A stretch of 64,000 nucleotides of DNA from Villigracilis sp024434165 (lineage in GTDB: Bacteria > Chloroflexota > Anaerolineae > Anaerolineales > Villigracilaceae): positions 124,001 through 188,000 of the forward strand of contig SZPK01000008.1 in NCBI GenBank assembly GCA_030263665.1, read 5' to 3'. Positions 1-8,963 of the stretch are shown in pieces. The notes under the pieces are model-generated. The model did not search any database, had not been told where the DNA came from, and saw only the letters and a program-made list of their open reading frames with translations. Position numbers and translations under genes: made by a program. The first letter of the stretch is position 1; each line of letters begins with the position of its first letter.

Positions 1-2672
<2,672 letters not shown>

Positions 2673-2693
2673 GGCTGCTCCTTCGGAGTGGTA

Positions 2694-2775
2694 TGCAAGT
2701 ACACACGCAGACAGGTACACAGGTTGTGACGGCGCGCGCATTTGTCTTCGTGTCTGCGTGTCTACCTGTATACTT
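2694..2775. repeat. Repeat of ACACGCAGACAGGTACACAGG type
   Basis: Imperfect inverted copies of a GTACACAGGTAGACACGCAGACA-like unit lie between the T-box terminator and the valS ribosome site. A related tract lies at 26600-26668 beyond and into the end of the marR gene. Confidence 0.55.
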
Positions 2776-2812
2776 AAACAATAAACGCCTCGTCCAACAT
2801 GAGGACGAAGCG
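2774..2812 (-). terminator. T-box-controlled intrinsic terminator of valS
   Basis: On the minus strand CGCTTCGTCC and GGACGAGGCG form a ten-pair stem (one G-T pair) with a seven-base loop, followed by TTTATTGTTT. The 5' half lies directly after the T-box sequence, so antiterminator and terminator are mutually exclusive, as expected for a T-box leader. Confidence 0.85.
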
Positions 2813-2845
2813 CCTGGCTCCGCGGTACCACCTCGGTTCGTTTTT

Positions 2846-2879
2846 TAACCACGAAGGACACGAAGGTCACTAAGGATTA
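2846..2879. repeat. ACCACGAAGG-type repeat half-element in the T-box leader
   Basis: TTAACCACGAAGGACACGAAGG and the following TCACTAAGGA match the arms of larger palindromic elements at 12252-12318 and 15967-16034. Only one arm is present here, inserted in the linker between Stem III and the antiterminator of the valS leader. Confidence 0.7.
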
Positions 2880-3078
2880 AGAAAACGCACTCTCTAACCG
2901 ACAATCATCGGTCTTTGCTGTAACGGGCGATCCCGTGCCGGTCTAGTAATTGGTAATTGCCAATTTTCTTCGGCAGAGGAATTCAGACGACTTCGGCGCT
3001 GTTTCCCTGCGGAGACTTCCACCGTGTTGGTCTCGATACCCCTCCGGGTACTCGACCACCGTCTCCTTCTCTATCAGG

Positions 3079-3396
3079 TCACTCTGCGCTTACTACTTCT
3101 GAATGGCTGGGATTATACGAGGCTAAAAAAAGTCCGTCAAGTCTCAATCGCCTGTGATCGTCTCTCCATTCCAATCCACCAAACTGATAATGGAATTCAC
3201 GAATGAGGCACACCCAATGGCAATGTAAGGGAACCCAAAACAAAAGCAAACACCATATCGAAATTGGAATATCGGAAAATCTCAAAACGATCACGCCCAA
3301 AGGAAGAATACCGCAAATCATGCCAAACATAAACATTACGAACAAAAATATCGGATTGCGTGTTCGGAATTTTCCTGTAAACAGCCAGCGCAGCAT
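3079..3396 (-). CDS. Small hypothetical membrane protein, possibly decayed
   Basis: An open frame of 105 residues, not recognised as any family. Residues about 15-60 hold two strongly hydrophobic stretches (LFVMFMFGMICGILPLGVIV and WCLLLFWVPL), then a polar tail. Its 3' end runs through the valS promoter and into the start of the T-box leader, which is unusual for an intact gene. A second minus-strand frame just upstream (3336-3527) would join it after a +1 shift, so the pair may be a frameshifted remnant of a longer membrane-protein gene. Only the membrane character can be supported. Confidence 0.3.
   Translation of the reverse strand: MLRWLFTGKFRTRNPIFLFVMFMFGMICGILPLGVIVLRFSDIPISIWCLLLFWVPLHCHWVCLIREFHYQFGGLEWRDDHRRLRLDGLFLASYNPSHSEVVSAE
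3112..3140 (-). promoter_or_regulatory. Sigma70-type promoter of valS
   Basis: On the minus strand TTGACG (3135-3140) and TATAAT (3112-3117) are separated by exactly 17 bases. The predicted start near 3105 places the whole T-box leader in the transcript. Confidence 0.85.
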
Positions 3397-3657
3397 AGCC
3401 CTTGCATGTACGCCAGTTCTGTTTGGGTCGCCAGATACCCCAGACCTGACCTGTTCATCGCAGTTCGGTGACCGGGCAAGCCAAGCAGGTACACGGTTCT
3501 ACTATCCAGATCAGAAATATCGAGCACAGGGGGGCTACAGGTTTTGCGGGCTCATATCGTTTTTTCTTTCTCATAAATTGCCCATCCTTTCGTCGTTTGG
3601 AATATTATAAAAGATTTGGACTATACTTGCCCCATCCCAATCCAAGGAATATCCTCC
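3397..3657. other. Region without supported gene
   Basis: Short frames exist on both strands but none has a convincing ribosome site or recognisable product. An AT-rich stretch at 3596-3630 (TATAAAAG, TATACT) may hold the promoter of the exporter gene starting at 3658. Confidence 0.4.
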
Positions 3658-4419
3658 ATGTTCACACCTCTCGACTATCTCCTTGCCGCGCTTGCCGCCG
3701 TTGCAGCGGGCGGAATCAATGCCCTGGCAGGCGGCGGGACGCTCATCACGTTTCCGATGCTCACGTTTCTTGGCGTTCCCGCCGTGGCGGCAAACGTGAC
3801 CAACACGGTGGCGCTTTGCCCCGGCTACTTTGGCGGGACAATGGCGCAATGGAACGACCTGAAAGGACAGAAAGGCAGATTATGGCTGATCGTCCCTGCC
3901 AGTGTCATCGGCGGCGTGCTGGGCGGATTTTTGCTCCTGCAAACGGGCGAGAAATTATTCACGGAACTCGTGCCGTATTTGATCCTGTTGGCTTGCATCC
4001 TGCTGGCGATTCAAGACCCAGTGCGCGCATGGCTGACGCGGCGCATGGCGGCGGGACAAGGTTCGCAGTTGGAAAAAATCACCTGGCTGCCGGTCGGGCT
4101 CGCCTCCATCTACGGCGGGTATTTCGGCGCAGGCTTGAGCGTGATCGTGCTTTCGGCTCTCGGCTTGACGTTGGAAGATTCGCTCACGCGCCTCAATGCG
4201 CTGAAGCAGGCGGTGGCGTTCACGGTCAACATTGCCGCCGCGATTTATTTCCTATTTTCCGGGCAGGTGCTTTGGGCTGCCGCGCTGGTGATGGCGGTCG
4301 GCGCGCTGCTGGGCGGATGGCTGGGCGGGAAACTGGCGGGAAAAATCAAACCGTCTACGCTGCGGTGGACGGTGGTGACGATTGGCGTGATCGTGGCGGT
4401 GATTTATTTTGTGCGGTAA
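3658..4419 (+). CDS. TSUP-family permease (TauE/SafE-like sulfite/organosulfonate exporter)
   Basis: A 253-residue integral membrane protein of the TauE/SafE/YfcA family, which moves sulfite, organosulfur compounds or related anions across the inner membrane. The family N-terminus is clear: after a first hydrophobic segment comes GGINALAGGGTLITFP, then NVTN. The second half repeats this pattern with GGYFGAGLSVIVLSALG, as in the family's inverted four-plus-four helix architecture. Start chosen at ATG 3658, behind AAGGAA; an in-frame ATG fourteen codons upstream lacks a ribosome site. Substrate cannot be assigned. It converges with the btu operon and ends at a shared hairpin. Confidence 0.88.
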   Translation: MFTPLDYLLAALAAVAAGGINALAGGGTLITFPMLTFLGVPAVAANVTNTVALCPGYFGGTMAQWNDLKGQKGRLWLIVPASVIGGVLGGFLLLQTGEKLFTELVPYLILLACILLAIQDPVRAWLTRRMAAGQGSQLEKITWLPVGLASIYGGYFGAGLSVIVLSALGLTLEDSLTRLNALKQAVAFTVNIAAAIYFLFSGQVLWAAALVMAVGALLGGWLGGKLAGKIKPSTLRWTVVTIGVIVAVIYFVR

Positions 4420-4440
4420 GGGCAGACGATAAACCATTGA

Positions 4441-4488
4441 CGATTGACCATGATCTATTGTTTGTGGTCAATCGTCGTTTTTATTTTT
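4441..4488 (+). terminator. Intrinsic terminator after the TSUP gene
   Basis: CGATTGACCA and TGGTCAATCG form a perfect ten-pair stem, followed by TCGTTTTTATTTTT. It also belongs to the GACGATGGACC-type repeat family (7345-7394, 11162-11206, 14562-14610), so a dispersed repeat may be acting as terminator. It reaches the stop codon of btuD, which converges. Confidence 0.75.
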
Positions 4489-5257
4489 GAACAATGCCGG
4501 GCAAAACGAGAGGGGCATCTGCAAAAGGATGCTCCACAACTTGTACCGGCAGGCAATATGCCTGTGAAATCGCTTCGGGGGTCAGCACCTCGCGCGGCGA
4601 GCCGATGGCGGCGAGATGACCGCCGACAAGCAAGGCGACGCGGTCCGCATAACGGGCGGCGAGATTGAGATCGTGCATAGCGACCAGCACGGCGAGATTC
4701 TCGTTGTGCGCCAGTTCGCGGATCAATTCCAATAAACTCACTTGATATTGCAAATCCAGGTGCGCCGTTGGTTCGTCGAGCAGGAGAATCGGCGTGGACT
4801 GGCATAGGGCGCGGGCGAGCAAAATGCGCTGCGCCTCGCCGCCGGAGAGTTCTCCCACGCGGCGGTTGGACAAGCCCAAAGCGTGGACCCGGCTCAATGC
4901 CTGGCGGGCAAGTTCCTCGTCCAGCGCAGAGGCGTGACCGAGAAATCCGAGGTAGGGTGTGCGTCCCATCAAGACCGTCTCCCAAACGGTGAAGGCGGGC
5001 GGGAGGGAGATCGCCTGCGGCACGACTGCCATGTATCGCGCGCGCTGCATGGGCGAAAGCGAATGAAAGTCGTCGCCGTTGGTGCGGACAACACCTGTGG
5101 ATGGAATCACGCCGCTCGCCGCGCGGATGATGGTGGACTTGCCCGCGCCGTTCGGACCGATGAGCGCGAGCACTTCGCCGCTGTTCACGTCGAAGGAGAC
5201 GTTATGCAGGACTTGATGTCCGTGATAAGAGGCAGAGAGGTTTTGGATTTTGAGCAT
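4481..5257 (-). CDS. btuD: Cobalamin ABC transporter ATP-binding protein
   Basis: Cytoplasmic ATPase subunit (258 residues) of a vitamin B12-type importer. Walker A GPNGAGKST at residues 34-42, Q-loop in VVPQAISLP, signature LSGGEAQR, Walker B ILLLDEPTAHLD and H-loop AMHDLN are all intact, with the FecE/BtuD/HmuV-type tail. Start at 5257: the ATG overlaps the stop of the upstream permease by one base (TAATG), indicating translational coupling; longer in-frame extensions lie inside the permease gene. The family also includes heme and siderophore importers, but the cobalamin riboswitch ahead of the operon decides for cobalamin or a cobinamide-type corrinoid. Confidence 0.92.
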   Translation of the reverse strand: MLKIQNLSASYHGHQVLHNVSFDVNSGEVLALIGPNGAGKSTIIRAASGVIPSTGVVRTNGDDFHSLSPMQRARYMAVVPQAISLPPAFTVWETVLMGRTPYLGFLGHASALDEELARQALSRVHALGLSNRRVGELSGGEAQRILLARALCQSTPILLLDEPTAHLDLQYQVSLLELIRELAHNENLAVLVAMHDLNLAARYADRVALLVGGHLAAIGSPREVLTPEAISQAYCLPVQVVEHPFADAPLVLPGIVQK

Positions 5258-6249
5258 TACCAATATCCCTGATTCTTTGCGCTGCGCAGCACCCACAGAA
5301 AGAACGGCGCGCCCGCCAGCGCGGTGATGATGCCGACGGGAATCTCCTGCGGCGCGAGGACGATGCGTGCAAGGATGTCCGCGATCAACAAAGCGGATGC
5401 GCCGCCGATGATCGAAAGCGGGATGAGGCGGCGGTAGTCCGCGCCGAACCACAGGCGGATGACGTGCGGCACGATCAAGCCGATGAAGCCGATGATGCCC
5501 GAAAACGCGACCGCCGCGGCGGTGGCAAGCGAAGCCGCAATGAGCAAAATCGTCTTTGTGCGGGTGACGTTGAGACCGAGCTGCTGCGCCTGGTCGTCGC
5601 CGAATTGCAGCAGGTTGAGGCGGTATCCGCTGAAGACAAGGATGCCCAAACCAATGGCGAGATACGGCAGCATGGCAAGGACAGCCGTCCAGCCTGCCTG
5701 ACTCGCACCGCCCAGCAGCCAGCCCAGCGCGCGGCGGACTTCACTGGTGGAGCGCAGCATGAGGAAGGAGGTCAACGAGGTGGCAAAGGAGGAAAACGCC
5801 ACGCCCGCGAGAATCAAATTGGTGGTGGGAATGGTGCGTCCGACGCGCGCGAGAAAATAGACGATGAAAACCGTGAGCAATGCCGCAATGAAAGCGGACA
5901 TGGGAATTGCCATCAAGCCCCAAAAAGAATAGGGCCATTGGATGGACATGGCGATCACCGCGCCCAACCCCGCGCCCGAGGCGACACCAATCAGGAACGG
6001 GTCTGCCAGCGGATTGCGGAAAAGTCCCTGATACGCCGCGCCGCTCCCGCTCAAGGCTGCCCCGGTCAATGCGATCAAGGCTGTGCGCGGCAGGCGAATC
6101 TGCCAGACGATGAACGCCAGGGTCTCTTTGCCGGCGCCGCGCGCGATCTCCCACAACTCGGCGGGGGAGATGAAGACCGAGCCAATGGCGAGGCTGAGGA
6201 AAGCAGCGATCAGAAAAAAGAGGAAAGAGGAAAGAAGGGATTTAGGCAT
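5257..6249 (-). CDS. btuC: Cobalamin ABC transporter permease, FecCD family
   Basis: Inner-membrane channel subunit (330 residues) with about ten helices. FecCD hallmarks are visible: RLPRTALIALTGAALSGSGA near residue 50, GVASGAGLGAV, and near the end GFIGLIVPHVIRLWFG followed by RLIPLSIIGGA and EIPVGIITALAGAPFF. Second gene of the riboswitch-led operon; it overlaps btuD by one base, and 96 bases holding a double palindromic repeat separate it from btuF. Confidence 0.92.
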   Translation of the reverse strand: MPKSLLSSFLFFLIAAFLSLAIGSVFISPAELWEIARGAGKETLAFIVWQIRLPRTALIALTGAALSGSGAAYQGLFRNPLADPFLIGVASGAGLGAVIAMSIQWPYSFWGLMAIPMSAFIAALLTVFIVYFLARVGRTIPTTNLILAGVAFSSFATSLTSFLMLRSTSEVRRALGWLLGGASQAGWTAVLAMLPYLAIGLGILVFSGYRLNLLQFGDDQAQQLGLNVTRTKTILLIAASLATAAAVAFSGIIGFIGLIVPHVIRLWFGADYRRLIPLSIIGGASALLIADILARIVLAPQEIPVGIITALAGAPFFLWVLRSAKNQGYW

Positions 6250-6258
6250 GGGCGATTT

Positions 6259-6339
6259 CCCTCACCCCTTTGCCCCTCTCCCAATTGGGGAGAGGGGAGG
6301 CTCCCTTCACCCTTTGGGAGAAGGGTTGGGGATGAGGGC
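6259..6339. repeat. Double CTCACCCC-family palindrome between btuF and btuC
   Basis: Two adjacent palindromes: CCCCTCTCCCAATTGGGGAGAGGGG and CCCTTCACCCTTTGGGAGAAGGG. Same family as 778-827. Being inside the operon and not followed by a T-tract, it could serve as mRNA-stabilising or processing structure, which is inference. Confidence 0.85.
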
Positions 6340-6345
6340 GATTAT

Positions 6346-7323
6346 CTACTCGAACAACTCCGGGTGCAAAATCTTCGCCAGCGCTTCGAGACCATCCACC
6401 AGGCGCGGACCGGGGCGGCTGATGAGGTTGTCGTCAATCGGGAAGATGCTGCCGTTCTGCACGGCGGCGATCGTTTCCCAGCCGGGGCGCGCTTGCACCG
6501 ATTCCACCGTCACGCCCCACATCGCGTCGCCGAGGACGATGACCGAAGGATTGGCAACCACGATCTGTTCCAGGCTGAGCTGCGGATACGGGTCGCTGGC
6601 AACGCTGCCGATATTCACCCCGCCGGCGCGCTCGATCAGCAAATCGCCGAAGGTGCCGGGACCGTACGTCCACGGCTTGGCGGGGTCGGAGGCGTCAATT
6701 TCATAAAACACAGACGGGCGTTCCGTGACGGTCGCAATCTTTTCATCCACTGCGGCAACGCGCGCTTTGAGCGACTCGACCAGATCGCTGACATCGTGTC
6801 CCGTCAATGCGGCGGCGGTTTCGAGGTTGGTGTACATCTCTTCGAGCGTGGTTGGGTTGCGGAGGTAATACACCTTCAAGCCGAGGTCTTCCAGTTGGTG
6901 GATCAGTTCGGGCGTGTTGATCTCGGCGGCAAGCACCAGGTCGGGTTTGAGCGAGACGATGGTCTCCACGCTGAACTCACCCATCGAGCCGCCCACGCTG
7001 TCAATCTGCGCGGCTTGCGGGGGATAATCGGAAAACTCATCGCGTCCCACCACCTGCGGACCTGCTCCAACCGCGAAGAGAATCTCCGTGTTGGACGGCG
7101 CGAGCGAGACGATGCGCTGCGGGATTCCGTCAAGTGTGATTTCGCGTCCCGCATCATCCACGAAGGTGAGGCTTGCTTCTTCCGTGGGGGCTTCGGTCGG
7201 CGGCTGGGTGGCGGGAACGGCTGTGGGTGTGGGAGCAGGCTCCACCGTCGGGGTCGAGGCGGGTCCGCATCCTGCGATGAACAGCGCGAGCAGGAAAGTC
7301 AAAATCAAGGTCTTGCGTAACAT
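6346..7323 (-). CDS. btuF: Cobalamin-binding lipoprotein of the ABC importer
   Basis: Extracytoplasmic substrate-binding component (325 residues). A lipoprotein signal peptide ends LFIAGC, with Cys19 as lipidation site, then a Thr/Pro linker to about residue 45, which suits a surface-anchored protein. The type III (BtuF/FepB/FhuD) fold follows: PQRIVSLAPSNTEILFAVG, then VETIVSLKPDLVLA, and in the second lobe FGDLLIERAGGVNI and LEQIVVANPSVIVLG. TTAGGAGAAAACC precedes the ATG. First gene of the riboswitch-controlled operon. Confidence 0.92.
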   Translation of the reverse strand: MLRKTLILTFLLALFIAGCGPASTPTVEPAPTPTAVPATQPPTEAPTEEASLTFVDDAGREITLDGIPQRIVSLAPSNTEILFAVGAGPQVVGRDEFSDYPPQAAQIDSVGGSMGEFSVETIVSLKPDLVLAAEINTPELIHQLEDLGLKVYYLRNPTTLEEMYTNLETAAALTGHDVSDLVESLKARVAAVDEKIATVTERPSVFYEIDASDPAKPWTYGPGTFGDLLIERAGGVNIGSVASDPYPQLSLEQIVVANPSVIVLGDAMWGVTVESVQARPGWETIAAVQNGSIFPIDDNLISRPGPRLVDGLEALAKILHPELFE

Positions 7324-7406
7324 GGTTTTCTCCTAATGGTGTTCTGGACGATAGACCGTAGACGATTAACTGTGGTCCATTGTCCATGGTCGGCGCGTTT
7401 AGCGCG

Positions 7407-7433
7407 AATCAAAATCCCCAGCAAAGGCTGGGG
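7407..7433 (-). terminator. Riboswitch expression-platform terminator
   Basis: On the minus strand CCCCAGC and GCTGGGG form a stem closed by CTTT, followed by ATTTTGATT. Position between B12 box and btuF fits transcriptional attenuation when cobalamin is bound. Confidence 0.8.
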
Positions 7434-7523
7434 AGGTTGGAGAGGCAATCCGAGTGGGACCGTCCATCCACCTCCTTTCCACGAGAGTGTGGTGAACCGA
7501 CCAACAGCGGGCGACCTGGCTTG

Positions 7524-7635
7524 TTAGTTGTTTGGTCGTTTCGTCTCATAGTCTTATAGTCTCGTAGTCACTTGGTTGTTTTGACCAAGCGACCATCCGA
7601 CTATTCGACTACCAGACTACTTGACTACCAGACTA
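7524..7635. repeat. TAGTC-type palindromic repeat in the riboswitch arm
   Basis: Imperfect copies of TGGTAGTC / GACTACCA and related pentamers form one long imperfect hairpin (GGTCGCTTGGTC opposite GACCAAGCGACC-like bases near 7568-7610). It occupies the peripheral arm of the aptamer, a position that varies in length in this riboswitch class. Confidence 0.6.
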
Positions 7636-7691
7636 ACTTCACAGTTGCGGGACAGCGCCGGAATTACACCGGCTTCGCCGCTTGCTGATCG

Positions 7692-8945
7692 TTATTTACC
7701 GCATTGTACCACCGCTTTCATCTGCCTGCGAAATTGGAACACGCGGAACAGATACAAAAGATACCAATACAAAAATCCGAACAAGCCGCGCGGGGCGAAA
7801 TAGGCGGTTTGTTTCAAGACCCCATCGCTGACGCGCCACTCGATCCACGCTTCGCCAAATTTGAATTTCGAATGTTCGAGCAGCCTTTCGTCAACGCCGC
7901 GAAACTTTTTTATCGTTTCGATGATTTTCCCAGGCGGGGCGTTCATTTTCACTTCACGATGATGGATGAAGAATCCTTCGTGCTTGAGATTTTTGATTCC
8001 GCCCTGACCGTCCTCCCACACCCGTTCGATCTCCAGCGGATGCAGGCGCTTCATTGCCTCGGTGACGGCTGATTCAAAATCCACCAGCCTGACCTCCGGG
8101 AAGGTTTTTTCCGCCTCCGCGTGGAGGACGATGCTGTCGCTCGACAAGCCGCCCACCAGCGCATGAGCGATGGGATATGGCACGGGAGTCATCAGGTTTA
8201 TCCCAAACGCCATGAACCAGACCGGAATGCGCGGCAATAAAAAGAAGCCGCGTTTGTGTCCGCGAATCTTTGCGTAGGTTTGCATCAATTCCTGGTAGGT
8301 GAAAATCTCGGGTCCGCCGATCTCGAAGACTCGTCCGCGCCCATGCGGGTTGGTCAACGCCGCGAGCAGGTAATCCACGATGTTTTGGATGGCAATCGGC
8401 TGGGATTTGTTCTTCAACCACGCGGGACCGGGGATGACGGGAAACAATTCGGTCATGAAGCGGATCATCTCGAACGAAATGCTGCCCGAGCCTGCAATGA
8501 CCCCCGCGCGGAATTCGGTGACTGGCACTTTGCCCTGCCGCAGGGTCTTGCCCGTTTCGATGCGCGAGCGCATGTGCGGCGCGATGTGTTGTTCGGGGTC
8601 TGCCAGCCCGCCGAGGTAGATGATGTGTTCAATGCCTGCCTCTTCGGCGGCTTGGGCAAAATTGCGCGCGCCCTCGATTTCGCGCCGCGTGTATCCGCGC
8701 CCCAGCGACATATTGTGGATGAGGTAATATGCCGTGTGGACTCCGTCCAATGCGGGCGGGAGGGTGGCTGGTTCGGTCACGTCGCCTTTGAAAATTTCCA
8801 CCTGCGAAGACCACCTGCGCGCGTGCAATTTTTCCGGGTGGCGCGCCAGCGCGCGGACGCGGTATCCCTGCTCGAGCAGGCGGGGGATGAGGCGGCTGGC
8901 GATGTAACCCGTCGCGCCGGTGACGAGGATGAGGGGAGAGGGCAT
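7692..8945 (-). CDS. NAD(P)-binding epimerase-like protein (extended/atypical SDR) with C-terminal SRPBCC-like part
   Basis: A 417-residue protein. Residues 4-20 hold the Rossmann motif VTGATGYIASRL; GDVTEPATL and YYLIHNM follow the atypical SDR (NmrA/YbjT-like) pattern, and a GGPEIFTYQELM segment near 225 is typical of this group. From about 315 the sequence (GFFIHHREVKMNAPPGKIIETIKKF) resembles DUF2867-type proteins, where the epimerase domain is fused to a polyketide-cyclase-like fold. The C-terminus has an aromatic stretch (FLYWYLLYLFRVF) that may associate with the membrane. Substrate unknown. Its stop codon abuts the cobalamin riboswitch. Confidence 0.8.
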   Translation of the reverse strand: MPSPLILVTGATGYIASRLIPRLLEQGYRVRALARHPEKLHARRWSSQVEIFKGDVTEPATLPPALDGVHTAYYLIHNMSLGRGYTRREIEGARNFAQAAEEAGIEHIIYLGGLADPEQHIAPHMRSRIETGKTLRQGKVPVTEFRAGVIAGSGSISFEMIRFMTELFPVIPGPAWLKNKSQPIAIQNIVDYLLAALTNPHGRGRVFEIGGPEIFTYQELMQTYAKIRGHKRGFFLLPRIPVWFMAFGINLMTPVPYPIAHALVGGLSSDSIVLHAEAEKTFPEVRLVDFESAVTEAMKRLHPLEIERVWEDGQGGIKNLKHEGFFIHHREVKMNAPPGKIIETIKKFRGVDERLLEHSKFKFGEAWIEWRVSDGVLKQTAYFAPRGLFGFLYWYLLYLFRVFQFRRQMKAVVQCGK

Positions 8946-8963
8946 GAGGTATGGAATCTTGCG

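Larger units (their letters stand above)
2774..3105 (-). promoter_or_regulatory. T-box leader (tRNA-Val sensing) of valS
   Basis: The minus strand carries the T-box core AGGTGGTACCGCG (2821-2833). Its UGGU would pair with an ACCA tRNA end, which fits tRNA-Val. Stem I is closed by GCAGAG (3082-3087) against CTCTGC (2973-2978). On the 3' side of Stem I, where the specifier is expected, two GTC (Val) triplets stand side by side at 2986-2991; which is the specifier cannot be settled by eye. A dispersed repeat (2846-2879) sits between Stem III and the antiterminator. Confidence 0.88.
7405..7690 (-). promoter_or_regulatory. Cobalamin riboswitch controlling btuFCD
   Basis: On the minus strand the aptamer core GCCGGTGTAATTCCGGCGCTG plus TCCCGCAACTG occupies 7642-7681, and the B12 box AGCCAGGTCGCCCGC is at 7507-7521. 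Between them is an unusually long arm (about 120 bases) occupied by TAGTC-type repeats. Downstream lies a terminator hairpin (7407-7433). The 5' edge of the aptamer abuts or overlaps the stop codon of the upstream gene at 7692, so either the promoter lies in that coding region or the operon is fed by read-through. Confidence 0.93.

Noticed and set aside
3336..3527. Minus-strand frame next to the small membrane protein
   Set aside because: No ribosome site or family; kept only as a hint that the 3079-3396 gene may be frameshifted.
5464..7320. 618-codon plus-strand open frame
   Set aside because: Antisense to btuC and btuF; composition typical of a GC-driven shadow frame and no family resemblance.
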